In this document: one piece after another, positions 1 to 9,088 of the stretch
Layout of the letters: each line of letters begins with the position of its first letter
Numbering within the stretch: position 1 is the first letter of the stretch
Source: Azospirillaceae bacterium
GTDB lineage: Bacteria > Pseudomonadota > Alphaproteobacteria > Azospirillales > Azospirillaceae
Direction: 5' to 3'
Length of the DNA stretch: 64,000 nucleotides
NCBI GenBank assembly: GCA_028283825.1
Contig: JAPWJW010000003.1
Coordinates: 1,612,501 to 1,676,500 of the forward strand
Program-made: the position numbers and the translations under genes
Notes under the pieces: generated by a model
What the model was told of the DNA's origin: nothing
Databases searched by the model: none
The model's input: the letters and a program-made list of their open reading frames with translations, nothing else

Positions 1-20
1 GCCGTGAAGTGGCACTGATT

Positions 21-70
21 ATATAAGCCAAGGGCGGCATCCCCTACGGGATGCCGCCCTTGGCTTATAT
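21..70. repeat. Long perfect inverted repeat (23-bp arms, 4-nt loop)
   Basis: Arms at 21-43 and 48-70 are perfectly complementary around the loop CTAC. The core stem (GGCGGCATCCC with its complement) resembles the terminator hairpins at 34101 and 34858. Neither side has the T-run of a classical intrinsic terminator. It may end an upstream transcript lying left of the window, or extrude as a cruciform. Confidence 0.7.
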
Positions 71-75
71 GGTTC

Positions 76-188
76 CCTCAGGCGCCGGGCGCCGGCATCC
101 GCCGACTTGGCTCATCCTCAGTTTCCAGTCCGCTACGCTCCCCGGAAACTTCCGGCGGCCCCGGTCGGGGCCTTGTCGCTTCGCTCCG
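76..188 (-). repeat. Multi-hairpin intergenic element, copy 1
   Basis: It begins CCTCAGGCGCC and carries, in reverse orientation, the GGAT-loop stem (H4), the TTTCC/GGAAA stem (H3) and the GGCCCCG-GT-CGGGGCC stem (H2). It ends with the GGAGCG-AGCGACAAGG variant instead of the CAGCGGC hairpin (H1). Strand here means that the H1-to-H5 order reads on minus. Confidence 0.75.
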
Positions 189-214
189 AAGCTTATCCAG
201 ATCGCACATAGACG

Positions 215-248
215 AAGGGCCGGCGGATCGCTCCACCGGCCCTTTTTT
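215..248 (+). terminator. Rho-independent terminator-like hairpin
   Basis: Stem AAGGGCCGG (215-223) pairs with CCGGCCCTT (236-244) and runs into a T-tract (243-248). It would stop transcription arriving from the left of the window on the plus strand, before the convergent clpB gene. No gene is seen between 1 and 413. That stretch holds only this hairpin, the 21-70 inverted repeat and two copies of the dispersed element. Confidence 0.65.
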
Positions 249-258
249 ACTGAACCCC

Positions 259-402
259 AGCGGCATGAGACATCTCATGCCGCTGTAGGACGCGACCGCG
301 TCCGCCGGAGCGAGCACCGCAGGGCGGAGCGAGGAAGCCAAGGCCACGGATGTGGCCGCCCGGCGCCTGAGGGTGGCCTTTGATCGGTTACGATCAAAGG
401 CC
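259..402 (+). repeat. Multi-hairpin intergenic element, copy 2
   Basis: Order on plus: H1 (259-269/274-284, loop ACAT), GTAG, H2 (GGACGCG-AC-CGCGTCC), a variant centre (GAGCACCGCAGGGCGGA) replacing H3, H4 (GGCCAC-GGAT-GTGGCC), CCTGAGG, then H5 (375-386/391-402, perfect 12-bp stem containing TTTGATCG). It ends about 11 nt from the clpB stop codon. Copy 6 has the same variant centre. Confidence 0.8.
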
Positions 403-413
403 AACAACTATCA

Positions 414-3056
414 TCAATGCACCGTGGGCGGCTGGCCCCACAGGCTTTCGCCGGCGGGCGGGGTCTGCAGGACCTCACCGTTCAGCACCAGGCCCTCAGG
501 TCCGGCGGAGACCGAGATGGTCTGGCCGTCATTGATGCGCCCCTCCAGGATGCGGGTGGCCAGCGGGTTCTGCAGTTCCCGCTGGATCACCCGCTTCAGC
601 GGCCGAGCGCCGTAAGCCGGGTCGTAGCCGGCATCGGCCAGCCAGCGCAAGGCCGCCTCGTCCAGTTCCAGGGTCATGCCCCGGTCCGCCAGCATGCGCC
701 GCAGGCGGCCCAGCTGGATATCGACGATGCCGGTCATGTGCGGCCGCGACAGCCGGTTGAAGATGAGGATTTCATCCAGCCGGTTCAGGAACTCCGGCCG
801 GAATGAGGCCCGCACCACCTCCAGCACATGGGCGTGCGCCGTGGCGATGGCCGCGGCATCCGCCCCGTCGGGCAGGTTGGCCAGGGCCTCAGACCCCAGG
901 TTGGAGGTCATGATGATCAGGGTGTTGCGGAAGTCCACCGTGCGGCCCTGGCCGTCGGTCAGGCGGCCATCGTCCAGCACCTGCAGCAGCACGTTGAAGA
1001 CGTCGGGGTGGGCCTTCTCCACCTCATCGAACAGCACGACCTGGTAGGGCCGGCGGCGCACCGCCTCGGTCAGCGCCCCGCCTTCCTCATAACCGACATA
1101 ACCCGGGGGGGCGCCGATCATGCGGGCGACGGAGTGCTTCTCCATGTATTCCGACATGTCGAGGCGGACCATCGCCGTCTCGTCATCGAACAGGAATTCG
1201 GCCAAGGCCTTGGTCAGTTCCGTCTTGCCCACGCCCGTGGGCCCGAGGAACAGGAAACTGCCGATGGGGCGGTTGGGGTCCTGCAAGCCGGCACGGGCCC
1301 GGCGCACGGCGTTGGAGACGGCGACCAGCGCCTCATCCTGCCCGACCACCCGGCCATGCAGCTTTTCCTCCATGCGCAGCAGCTTCTCGCGCTCACCGGT
1401 CAGCATCTTGTCCACGGGGATGCCGGTCCAGCGGCTGACGACGCTGGCGATGTCGCTGTCGCGCACTTCCTCATTCAGCATGCGGTTGCCGCCGGCCTCC
1501 TCGGCCGCCTTCAGCTGCCGTTCCAGCTCGGGCACGACGCCGTAGGTCAACTCACCCGCCCGCGCCCAGTTGCCGGTGCGCTGCGCGTGCTCCAGCTCCG
1601 CCCGCGTGTGCTCCAGCTGTTCCTTCAGCTTCTGGGCGCCGGTCAGGGTGTCCTTCTCCGCCTGCCACTGGGCCGTCAGCTGGCCGGACTGTTCCTCCAG
1701 GTCGGCCAGTTCGGTTTCCAGCTTCAGCAGCCGGTCCTTGGAGCCCTGGTCGGTCTCGCGCTTCAGCGCCTCACGCTCGATCTTCAGGCGGATGATCTGG
1801 CGGTCCAGCTCATCAATCTGTTCGGGCTTGCTGTCCACCACCATGCGCAGCCGGCTGGCCGCCTCGTCCACCAGGTCGATGGCCTTGTCGGGCAGGAAAC
1901 GATCGGTGATGTAGCGGTTGGACAGGGTGGCGGCGGCCACGATGGCGCCGTCGGTGATGCGCACGCCGTGGTGCAGCTCATACTTCTCCTTCAGGCCGCG
2001 CAGGATGGAGATGGTGTCCTCCACCGTCGGCTCCGAGACAAACACGGGCTGGAAGCGACGGGCCAGGGCCGCGTCCTTCTCGATATACTTGCGGTATTCG
2101 TCCAGGGTGGTGGCGCCGACGCAGTGCAGCTCACCCCGCGCCAGGGCGGGTTTCAGCATGTTGGACGCGTCCATGGCGCCGTCCGCCTTGCCCGCCCCCA
2201 CCAGGGTGTGCAGCTCATCGACGAAGACGATGACCTCACCCGCCGCGGACTGGATTTCCTGCAGCACGGCCTTCAGCCGTTCCTCGAACTCACCCCGGAA
2301 CTTGGCGCCGGCCACCAGGCCCGCCAGGTCCAGCGCCAGCAGGCGCTTGTTCTTCAGGCCTTCGGGCACGTCGCCGTTGATGATGCGCTGGGCCAACCCT
2401 TCCACGATGGCGGTCTTGCCCACGCCGGGCTCACCGATCAGGACGGGGTTGTTCTTGGTGCGGCGGGCCAGCACCTGGATGGTGCGGCGGATTTCCTCAT
2501 CCCGGCCGATGACGGGGTCGAGCTTGCCGTCGCGCGCCGCCTGGGTCAGGTCGCGGGCGTATTTCTTCAGGGCGTCGTAGCTCTGCTCCGCCGACGCGCT
2601 GTCGGCGGTGCGGCCCTTGCGCAGGGCGTTGATGGCCTGGTTCAGGGTCTGCGGCTTGGCGCCCGCCTCGGCCAGCACCTTGGCGGCGCTGGTGCCCTCG
2701 GCCATGGTCAGCGCCAACAGCAGGCGTTCGGCCGTAACGAAGCTGTCGCCGGCCTTCTGGGCCAGTTGCAGGGCACTGTCGAACACCTTGGCCAATTCGC
2801 GGCTGAGGCTGATCTGGCCGGCACCCGGGCCGGAAACCTGGGGCTGCTTGGCCAACGCCGCCTCCACCCCCGCCAGGGCGCGGGCCGGATCGGCGCCGGA
2901 GGAACGCAGCAGGTTGGCCGCCAGGCCTTCGCTGTCGTCCAGCAGCACTTTCAGAAGATGATCGGGTGTCAGGCTCTGGTGGCCGCCGCGCAGGGCCAAC
3001 GTCTGCGCCGCCTGCACGAAGCCACGGCTGCGCTCGGTGAACTTCTCGAAGTCCAT
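414..3056 (-). CDS. clpB: ATP-dependent disaggregase ClpB (Hsp100)
   Basis: This is the cytosolic Hsp100 that resolubilises aggregated proteins together with DnaK/DnaJ/GrpE. The 880-residue product has the full ClpB architecture: a Clp N-domain (about 1-145), AAA1 with Walker A GEPGVGKT at 208-215, a coiled-coil middle domain (about 405-525) that separates ClpB from ClpA, and AAA2 with Walker A GPTGVGKT at 605-612 and pore loop GYVGYEEGG at 652-660. The length is normal for the family. The ATG at 3056 precedes a canonical [10 protein letters not shown] start. Upstream at 3153-3181 lies a heat-shock-type promoter motif shared with htpG. The gene stands alone. A dispersed repeat copy follows its stop codon. 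Confidence 0.98.
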   Translation of the reverse strand: MDFEKFTERSRGFVQAAQTLALRGGHQSLTPDHLLKVLLDDSEGLAANLLRSSGADPARALAGVEAALAKQPQVSGPGAGQISLSRELAKVFDSALQLAQKAGDSFVTAERLLLALTMAEGTSAAKVLAEAGAKPQTLNQAINALRKGRTADSASAEQSYDALKKYARDLTQAARDGKLDPVIGRDEEIRRTIQVLARRTKNNPVLIGEPGVGKTAIVEGLAQRIINGDVPEGLKNKRLLALDLAGLVAGAKFRGEFEERLKAVLQEIQSAAGEVIVFVDELHTLVGAGKADGAMDASNMLKPALARGELHCVGATTLDEYRKYIEKDAALARRFQPVFVSEPTVEDTISILRGLKEKYELHHGVRITDGAIVAAATLSNRYITDRFLPDKAIDLVDEAASRLRMVVDSKPEQIDELDRQIIRLKIEREALKRETDQGSKDRLLKLETELADLEEQSGQLTAQWQAEKDTLTGAQKLKEQLEHTRAELEHAQRTGNWARAGELTYGVVPELERQLKAAEEAGGNRMLNEEVRDSDIASVVSRWTGIPVDKMLTGEREKLLRMEEKLHGRVVGQDEALVAVSNAVRRARAGLQDPNRPIGSFLFLGPTGVGKTELTKALAEFLFDDETAMVRLDMSEYMEKHSVARMIGAPPGYVGYEEGGALTEAVRRRPYQVVLFDEVEKAHPDVFNVLLQVLDDGRLTDGQGRTVDFRNTLIIMTSNLGSEALANLPDGADAAAIATAHAHVLEVVRASFRPEFLNRLDEILIFNRLSRPHMTGIVDIQLGRLRRMLADRGMTLELDEAALRWLADAGYDPAYGARPLKRVIQRELQNPLATRILEGRINDGQTISVSAGPEGLVLNGEVLQTPPAGESLWGQPPTVH

Positions 3057-3152
3057 TCCTGTAAAGCTCCCTAATGTCGGCCGTAACGTCCGCCAGGCAG
3101 CCCGTTCCAGCCATGATCCACGACAATGTGCGATCCGAAGGATGCACCAGCG

Positions 3153-3181
3153 ATATGGGGGCGGCGCGTTTTCCCCGCAAG
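3153..3181 (-). promoter_or_regulatory. Candidate heat-shock (sigma-32/RpoH) promoter of clpB
   Basis: On minus, CTTGCG (3181-3176) is followed after 15 nt by CCCCATAT (3160-3153), matching the sigma-32 -10 consensus CCCCATNT; the -35 keeps CTTG. Measured as CTTGCG-N18-CATATCG, it has exactly the same spacing and ends as the motif upstream of htpG. The motif lies about 100 nt upstream of the clpB start. Confidence 0.6.
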
Positions 3182-3275
3182 GGGGGAGACGACACTATGG
3201 TCGTAGGCCCCGCCCGAGAGGTAAGGCCTTGGCCCGCATTGACAAAGGCCCGGCCCCATCCCTTACAGTGATCCC

Positions 3276-4043
3276 ATGAACGCCACCGTTTCCATCCTGC
3301 ACTATTACCCCGTCAAGGGGCTGTCCGCCCAGGGGCTGGAGACGGTGGTGCTGACACCCGGCCAGGGGCTGCCGCACGACCGGCGTTTCGCCATCACCCA
3401 CGGCGCCAGCACCTTTGACCCGCTGGCCCCCACCTGGCGGCCCAAAAGCAATTTCCTGGCCCTGGTGCGGGATGAGCGGCTGGCCACCCTGGACGCCCGT
3501 TACGACCCCGACAGCTGCGCCCTGATGCTGCTGCGCGGGGCCAAGCCGGTGTCGCGCGGGCGCATCGACACGCCCACCGGCCGCCTGCTGATCGAACAGT
3601 TCCTGGCGGCCTACATGAAGGACGCGGCGGTGCCGCCGCCCTACAAGCTGATCGAAGCGCCGGGCCACATGTTCAGCGACATCGAGGAAAAGGCGGTGTC
3701 GCTGATCAACCTGGCCAGTGCCAAGGACCTGGAGCGGGTGGTGCAGGCGCCGGTGGACCCGCGCCGCTTCCGCGGCAACCTGCTGCTGGCCGACCTGCCC
3801 CCCTGGGCGGAGGCGCAATGGGTGGGCAAGCACCTGCGGGTGGGCGAAACCCGGCTGGAAGTGTTCAAGAACATCCGCCGCTGCGCCGCGACCGAGGTGA
3901 ACCCGGTGACGGGGGAGCGGGACATGGCCGTGGTGAAGTCGCTGATGAACGGTTATGGCCACGTCAATTGCGGCGTCTACGCCCGTGTCATCGAAGGCGG
4001 CACGGTAAAGCCGGGCGACACAGTGACGGTACTGGACACCTGA
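3276..4043 (+). CDS. MOSC domain-containing protein
   Basis: MOSC proteins bind molybdenum cofactor or carry sulfur from a conserved cysteine. The best-known members are the mARC/YcbX-type reductases and the MoCo sulfurase C-terminal domain. This 255-residue protein has an N-terminal MOSC beta-barrel region (about 1-100, beginning VSILHYYPVKGLSA) and a MOSC core (about 110-250) with the cysteine in the NIRRCAATEVNP stretch. There is no ferredoxin domain, so it is shorter than E. coli YcbX. The ATG start gives the usual family N-terminus. It is divergent from clpB and convergent with the dehydrogenase gene. The substrate cannot be told from sequence. Confidence 0.85.
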   Translation: MNATVSILHYYPVKGLSAQGLETVVLTPGQGLPHDRRFAITHGASTFDPLAPTWRPKSNFLALVRDERLATLDARYDPDSCALMLLRGAKPVSRGRIDTPTGRLLIEQFLAAYMKDAAVPPPYKLIEAPGHMFSDIEEKAVSLINLASAKDLERVVQAPVDPRRFRGNLLLADLPPWAEAQWVGKHLRVGETRLEVFKNIRRCAATEVNPVTGERDMAVVKSLMNGYGHVNCGVYARVIEGGTVKPGDTVTVLDT

Positions 4044-4059
4044 GCCCGAGGGCCGGCCG

Positions 4060-5049
4060 TCACCGGTAGACGTCGGTGTAGAGCTGGGCTGGATCCGGCT
4101 CAGGGCTGGTGACCGCGAAGTCCACGGCATGCGCGACGACCGCCTTCACACGCGCGTCGATCACCTTCACCTCGCCCTGGGCGGACCAATCGTTCAACAG
4201 GCGCGCCAGGACACGATCAATGGGATCGTTTTTGGTCTTCATCTTCTGAACCTCGTCCTTCGTCCGGTACTGGGCGGGATCCGACATCGAGTGCCCGCGA
4301 TAGCGGTAGGTGAGCATTTCCAGGATGAACGGCCCCTCGCCGGCGCGCGCCCTATCCACCGCGCGTTTGCCGGCCTCATGGACCGCGCGCACGTCCATGG
4401 CGTCCACCTGCTCGCCGGGAATGCCGAATGACGCGCCCCTTTCGGAAAGATTGGTGGTGGCCGACGCCCGCTCCACGCTGGTGCCCATGCCGTAGCGGTT
4501 GTTCTCGATGACGTAGACCACCGGCAGGCGGTGGATTTTCGCCATGTTGAAGGACTCATAGACCTGGCCCTGGTTCGCCGCCCCGTCACCGAAATAGGTC
4601 AGGCATACCCGGTCGTTTCCGCGATAGCGGTTGGCAAACGCCAGGCCGGTGCCGATCGACACCTGGGCGCCGACGATGCCGTGGCCACCATAGAAGCCAA
4701 GGTCGGCGGCGAACATGTGCATGGAGCCGCCCTTGCCGCCCGATATGCCCGACGCCCGGCCGGTCAACTCGGCCATGACGACGGTCGGTGCGATGCCCAG
4801 GGCCAGCATGTGGCCGTGGGCACGGTAGGCGGTGATGACCTGGTCCCCCGTCTCGATCGCCATCTGCATGCCGACGACGACGGCCTCTTGACCGATATAG
4901 AGGTGGCAAAAACCGCCGATGAGGCCCTGGCCGTAGAGCTGGCCGGCCCGTTCCTCAAACCGGCGGATCAGCACCATCTGTTCGTAAGCATGCAGGTCTT
5001 CCTCCCTGCGGAAGACGGCTTTGGTTTCGGCCCGCGCTTTCTCGTCCAT
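4060..5049 (-). CDS. pdhA: Pyruvate dehydrogenase E1 component, alpha subunit (orphan copy)
   Basis: This is a thiamine-diphosphate-dependent E1 alpha subunit of a 2-oxo acid dehydrogenase complex, which decarboxylates pyruvate (or a related oxo acid). The 329 residues show the family hallmarks: IRRFEE near the N-terminus, the TPP/Mg motif beginning GDGAANQG and ending in ENN, a phosphorylation-loop-like YRYRGHSMSDPA, and the C-terminal DPAQLYTDVYR typical of alphaproteobacterial PdhA. No E1 beta, E2 or E3 gene is adjacent, so it must pair with a beta subunit encoded elsewhere. Acetoin or branched-chain E1 alpha are alternatives, but the C-terminus favours PdhA. A 15-bp tandem repeat lies just upstream of the start. 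Confidence 0.85.
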   Translation of the reverse strand: MDEKARAETKAVFRREEDLHAYEQMVLIRRFEERAGQLYGQGLIGGFCHLYIGQEAVVVGMQMAIETGDQVITAYRAHGHMLALGIAPTVVMAELTGRASGISGGKGGSMHMFAADLGFYGGHGIVGAQVSIGTGLAFANRYRGNDRVCLTYFGDGAANQGQVYESFNMAKIHRLPVVYVIENNRYGMGTSVERASATTNLSERGASFGIPGEQVDAMDVRAVHEAGKRAVDRARAGEGPFILEMLTYRYRGHSMSDPAQYRTKDEVQKMKTKNDPIDRVLARLLNDWSAQGEVKVIDARVKAVVAHAVDFAVTSPEPDPAQLYTDVYR

Positions 5050-5378
5050 GGCCCACGATCATCCTTCCAATTGCCGGGTTCCCAATTGCTGGGTTCGCTG
5101 TTCTTGGGACGGCACCATAAGACAAGGCGGACACGACGCCGGTCTGGCCTTTGGCAAGGCGTGCTTGCACCCACGCAAGTGTGGGATCGGGCCGAGGGCG
5201 GTTCGGCAAGGTGGCGCGACGGGGGTGGCGGTAATGGGAAATATATGCGGCCCCGCGCGGCCACGCCGCGAACTGGGGGAAGTTTTTCCCCTTGATGCCC
5301 CTTACGATGGCCCCCTATGAAGCGTGAACAGCCGGCGCCGCCCCGTTCACTGGCGGGTGCAATGAGAAGGACGGGGGC
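5050..5378. other. Divergent intergenic region, pdhA / S10 peptidase
   Basis: This 329-bp spacer separates two divergent genes. It contains the tandem 15-mer at 5067-5096 and a small hairpin GGGGAA-GTTT-TTCCCC near 5277-5292. No convincing ORF is present. Confidence 0.5.
5067..5096. repeat. Two tandem 15-bp repeats upstream of pdhA
   Basis: CCAATTGCCGGGTTC (5067-5081) is followed directly by CCAATTGCTGGGTTC (5082-5096), with 14 of 15 bases identical. Each unit holds the palindrome CAATTG. The pair starts 17 bp upstream of the pdhA start codon, so it could be a paired regulator site or a simple duplication. Confidence 0.7.
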
Positions 5379-6950
5379 ATGAGACATTCGGGCTATGGGC
5401 GCAAGGTCTGGGCCGGCGCGATGATGACGGCGGCCGCGGCCATCCTGGCCACGGGCATTGGGGCCGTGGGCGCCAGCGCGCAGGAACTGACCCAGGTGCC
5501 GCCGTTCTCGATCAATGACCTGATGGCGCTGAAGCCGGCCTCGCCCGTGCCCTATGTCGCGGTCGCCGCCCCCCGCCCGGCCCATGTGGTCAGCACCAGG
5601 CACAAGGGCCGCTTCGACGGGCAAGCCATCCAATACACCGCCACGGTGGGCGAGACCTTCATTCCCGGCGATGACAATAAGGACGCCGAAGCGGCGATGG
5701 TGACCATCGCCTATGTGCGGGACGGCGTGCGCGACCCCGCCCACCGGCCCGTCGCCTTCATCTTCAATGGCGGCCCCGGCGCCTCATCCACGCCGTTGCA
5801 AGGGGGCCTGGCGCCGCGCATTCCCGACAAGTCCGACATCGATTCAGGCCGGTACATCGACAACCCGGACAGCGTACTGGATGCCGTCGACCTGGTGTTC
5901 ATCGACCCGATCGGCACGGGCTTTTCCCGCGCGCTGTCGGGCAAGCCCGTCGAGCAATACTGGAGCACGCGGGGCGACGCGCAGTCGGTCCGCTATTTCA
6001 TCCAGACCTGGCTGCGGGAGCACCACCGCGAAACCTCCCCCCGCTACATCGTCGGTGAAAGCTACGGTACCGCCCGCGCCGGACACATCGCCGAGATCGG
6101 CGAGGATTTGAACCTGGATGGCATCGTCCTGATTTCCTCCACCGGCAGCCCGGGCGGCGAAGACCTGGACGCGGCCACGCGCTTCCCCACCTTCGCCACC
6201 GCCGCCGCCTTCCATGGCAAGGGGCGGGACGCGGGCAAGGACGCCCGCCAGGTATTCGACGACAACGTCCGTTTCGCCGAGGGCCCCTACCTGGCGGCCC
6301 TGGTCAAGGGCGACCGTTTGTCCGCCGAGGAGCGCGACGCCATGGCGGGCGAGATCGCCGACCGGCTGGGGCTACCGAAGGATTTCATCCTGGCGCACAA
6401 TTTGCGGCCGGAAAATTACGACTTCATGCTGAACCTGCTGAAGGCGGAAGGGCAGCGCACCGGCCAGTTGGATGCCCGCGCCAAGGGCGATCTGGAAACG
6501 TACGCCAAACGCAACCCACCCTACGACGACCCGTCGATGAGCCTGGGCGCCAAGGGCACGCCCAACACACCGACATCGCCCGCGTCCAACGAGGTCGAGA
6601 AGGCCTTCCTGGCCCATGAACTGGGGTATGAAAGCGACGAGGGCTATTTCGGCCTGAACCTGAAGATGCTGTTCAACTTCAAGCACGACGTCGATTTCAA
6701 CTGGCGCCCGATGGACGCGATTTCCAAGCTGATGCACACCCAGGCCAAGCTGCGGCTGCTGCTGACCGGTGGGCTGTACGACATCACCACCCCCTTCCAT
6801 ACGGCGGAATACAACCTCAGCCACGCCGACGTCCCCCGCGACCGCACCACCGTGCGGGGGCTGGAGTCCGGCCATGAGGTCTATGGCGGCAAGAACATCG
6901 TGGTGTTCAACCAGATCCTGCGCGACTTCGTCAGGCCTGCGGAGCACTGA
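5379..6950 (+). CDS. Secreted S10-family serine carboxypeptidase-like protein
   Basis: This is a predicted exported serine peptidase of the S10 (carboxypeptidase Y-like) alpha/beta-hydrolase family. An N-terminal signal peptide (about 1-34, cut after GASAQ) precedes the catalytic domain. The GGPG oxyanion-hole motif is at 131-134, the nucleophile Ser228 lies in VGESYGT, and the likely Asp468 (GLYD) and His499 (ESGHE) complete the triad. The length of 523 aa is normal for bacterial S10-like proteins. A Shine-Dalgarno-like AGGACGGGGG precedes the ATG. It is divergent from pdhA. The substrate is unknown, and bacterial members are often simply annotated peptidase S10. Confidence 0.9.
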   Translation: MRHSGYGRKVWAGAMMTAAAAILATGIGAVGASAQELTQVPPFSINDLMALKPASPVPYVAVAAPRPAHVVSTRHKGRFDGQAIQYTATVGETFIPGDDNKDAEAAMVTIAYVRDGVRDPAHRPVAFIFNGGPGASSTPLQGGLAPRIPDKSDIDSGRYIDNPDSVLDAVDLVFIDPIGTGFSRALSGKPVEQYWSTRGDAQSVRYFIQTWLREHHRETSPRYIVGESYGTARAGHIAEIGEDLNLDGIVLISSTGSPGGEDLDAATRFPTFATAAAFHGKGRDAGKDARQVFDDNVRFAEGPYLAALVKGDRLSAEERDAMAGEIADRLGLPKDFILAHNLRPENYDFMLNLLKAEGQRTGQLDARAKGDLETYAKRNPPYDDPSMSLGAKGTPNTPTSPASNEVEKAFLAHELGYESDEGYFGLNLKMLFNFKHDVDFNWRPMDAISKLMHTQAKLRLLLTGGLYDITTPFHTAEYNLSHADVPRDRTTVRGLESGHEVYGGKNIVVFNQILRDFVRPAEH

Positions 6951-6977
6951 CCCCTATACGTGCGGCCTTGGCTGGCG

Positions 6978-7349
6978 CTACACCCCCAGCAGCGCCGCCA
7001 ACTTCTTCGGCGCCACCGCCTGGTAGCTTTCCCGCATCCAGGCCGCCAGCAGATCCAGCGGCACGTCGTCGCCGGCATCGAAGGTGGCGGTGACCCAGCC
7101 GGCGCGGCCCAGGCCGTAGCCCGTGGCGGCGACGTTGGGCATGTCCAGGGCGAAGGGGCCGGAGCGGGGCAGCTTCACCGTCACGCTCAACCGTCCCCCG
7201 CCCGCGTCACCGTCGCCATGGCCGCGGCCCAGGAAGACGAAGATCTTCTGCCGGACCTTCACCACCGTCTCCCCCCAGGGCTGGTCCTCCCAGGCCTCGG
7301 GATAGGCCAGGGCTTGCGCCAGAAGGACGGCGGCGGGGTCGGCGGTCAT
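6978..7349 (-). CDS. MmcQ/YjbR family protein
   Basis: This small (123 aa) MmcQ/YjbR-like protein has a CyaY-like fold and is often annotated as DNA-binding; its function is unproven. Conserved features include the PWGETVVKVRQKIFVFLG stretch and the C-terminal MRESYQAVAPKK region. The start ATG at 7349 overlaps the TGA of the upstream M48 protease gene as ATGA, so it is probably translationally coupled to it. A longer upstream reading is rejected because that part has no family similarity. Confidence 0.8.
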   Translation of the reverse strand: MTADPAAVLLAQALAYPEAWEDQPWGETVVKVRQKIFVFLGRGHGDGDAGGGRLSVTVKLPRSGPFALDMPNVAATGYGLGRAGWVTATFDAGDDVPLDLLAAWMRESYQAVAPKKLAALLGV

Positions 7350-8656
7350 GGTTTCGGCGCCTCGGTGGTCGCGTCCGGCACAGGGGCGGCTGGTGCCATC
7401 GCCGGGTTTTCCGCCTTCCAAAGCATGGCGCGCAGGATGCGGTTGTAGCCGGAGGGATGGTCGTAGAAGACGATCTCCTCCCACGCGGCGGGTTTCAGCT
7501 TGCGGTATTCCGCCAGTTTCAAGGTCACCTGGGCGAAACCGTCGGGCTCACGCGCCAGGTTCAGGCCGAAGGCGTCGGCCTCCGCCTCCTGCGTGCGGGT
7601 GACCGTGTTCACGACCGGCGTCAACACGAAGAAGTAGGCGGAAAACAGCAGCATGACCAGGGGCAGGCCGGTCACGTCGGCAAGGCCGGTGACGCCCCAG
7701 CGCCCACCCGCCGTCAGGCGCGCGAAGGCCCAATCGACCACGACGTAGCCCACCAGGATGATGAGCGTGAAATAGGCCAGGATGACGGCCATGTGGTTCA
7801 ACACGTAGTGCCCCATCTCATGCCCCATGACGGCCTTGACCTCGGCCTGGGTGCAGCGCTGCAACAAGGTGTCGGTCAGGGAGATGCGGGTGGTGCCCAG
7901 CAGGCCGCTGACGTTGGCGCTGATCTTGTTGGACTGGCGCGAGGCGTTGAACTCATAGACGTCAGTGGCCGGCACCTCATTGGACCGGGCCATGGACAGG
8001 ATGGCCTCGCGCACCGGGCCGGGCCGCATCGTTTCGTACTTGTTGAACAGGGGCATGACGAACACCGGCCCCAGCACGAGGATGACCGCCATGCCGGCCA
8101 TGGTCACGGCCGTGGCCCATATCCACCAGCGCTGTCCCGCCGCGCGCACCAGGCGGTAGATGCCCCAGGCCAGCAGGGACAGGGCCACCGTGTCGAGGGC
8201 GAGCGAGATCATCTGATCCCCGAGCCACTCGCCGAATCCCTGGTTCATCAGCCCGTACTGCCGTTCCCGGAACCAGGCGGCATAGATGGTCAGCGGCAGG
8301 CTGAGGACATAACTGATGATGCAATAGAGGGCGACGAACAGCGGCGTGGCGAACCGCCCGAAACGGTCCACCACCGCGCGCAGCCGCCGCCCCCATCCAC
8401 CGCCCAGGAACAGGGCCGCCACCACCACGCCCATGAGGAACTGCCACAGCTGCAGCCAGTAGCCGCCCTCGAAATAGGCGTCGGACTTGGCGCGCGCCTC
8501 AGCCGGCACGCTGTCCATATAGGCTTGCGTCGCCGCCACCGGATCGAAGTCAGCAGCGTGCGCCGCCGCCGACAGCAGCAGCGCGCCGGCCACACCGGCG
8601 GTCATGGCCAGCGCCCCACGGCGCAGCCCGTCATTGCCCCGAAGTCCCATGCCCAT
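7346..8656 (-). CDS. M48 family (Ste24-like) membrane zinc metalloprotease
   Basis: This integral-membrane zinc endopeptidase resembles CAAX prenyl protease 1 (Ste24). Relative to the ATG at 8656 it has an N-terminal signal/membrane segment, then several transmembrane helices, and the zinc motif HEMGH at about 279-283. A downstream EAEADAFGL supplies the third ligand. The YAAWFRERQYGLMNQGFGEW stretch is typical of the bacterial Ste24 group. A TTG ten codons upstream keeps the frame open, but the ATG is preceded by a purine-rich GGATGGGG and is preferred. The 3' end overlaps the YjbR-like gene by 4 nt. Bacteria do not prenylate CAAX proteins, so a role in membrane protein quality control is an inference. 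Confidence 0.9.
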   Translation of the reverse strand: MGMGLRGNDGLRRGALAMTAGVAGALLLSAAAHAADFDPVAATQAYMDSVPAEARAKSDAYFEGGYWLQLWQFLMGVVVAALFLGGGWGRRLRAVVDRFGRFATPLFVALYCIISYVLSLPLTIYAAWFRERQYGLMNQGFGEWLGDQMISLALDTVALSLLAWGIYRLVRAAGQRWWIWATAVTMAGMAVILVLGPVFVMPLFNKYETMRPGPVREAILSMARSNEVPATDVYEFNASRQSNKISANVSGLLGTTRISLTDTLLQRCTQAEVKAVMGHEMGHYVLNHMAVILAYFTLIILVGYVVVDWAFARLTAGGRWGVTGLADVTGLPLVMLLFSAYFFVLTPVVNTVTRTQEAEADAFGLNLAREPDGFAQVTLKLAEYRKLKPAAWEEIVFYDHPSGYNRILRAMLWKAENPAMAPAAPVPDATTEAPKP

Positions 8657-8734
8657 GCCCCATCCGATGCCCGGTTTATTAACCAAGAGCTTACGCGCAG
8701 CGGGGCCGCCTGGACAGGGCCAGTTGCACAGGCG

Positions 8735-9088
8735 CTACAGCACCTTGGGCAGGCGTGATTCCGGGGTGGGCGGGGCCAGATCTTCATACAGCGCTTGGGC
8801 TTCCGGTGCCGGGCCCCGGCGGGTGCCCAGCGCCAGCACCTTGATGACGCGGATGTGGTTGCCCAGGGGGAAGGTCAGCACGTCGCCCGGCCGCACGGTA
8901 TGGTGCGCCTTGGTGATGGCGGTGCCGGCGCAGCGGATGGCGCCGGAGCCGCACAGCTTGGCCGCCAGGCTGCGCGACTTCAGGAAACGGGCGTACCACA
9001 GCCACTTGTCCAGGCGCAGGCGGCCCTGGGCCAGGTCGGCCGCGTCCTCGTCGTCCCTGTCCTTCAGGTCGTTGTCCTTAGCGCTCAT
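8735..9088 (-). CDS. S4 domain RNA-binding protein (Hsp15-like)
   Basis: This 117-residue protein has a single S4 RNA-binding domain (about 22-85) with the motif RLDKWLWYARFLKSRSLAAK. It resembles Hsp15, which recognises stalled 50S subunits carrying peptidyl-tRNA. The N-terminus is charged (many Asp and Lys) and the C-terminus proline-rich. The start ATG at 9088 overlaps the TGA of the helicase gene as ATGA, implying coupled translation. The helicase/S4 pair suggests shared work on RNA. E. coli Hsp15 is hslR, but orthology is not certain, so no symbol is given. Confidence 0.85.
   Translation of the reverse strand: MSAKDNDLKDRDDEDAADLAQGRLRLDKWLWYARFLKSRSLAAKLCGSGAIRCAGTAITKAHHTVRPGDVLTFPLGNHIRVIKVLALGTRRGPAPEAQALYEDLAPPTPESRLPKVL

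Noticed and set aside
828-3074. 748-codon open frame antisense to clpB
   Set aside because: Product is Gln/Gly/Val-rich with no domain; it is a mirror of clpB codon bias in GC-rich DNA.
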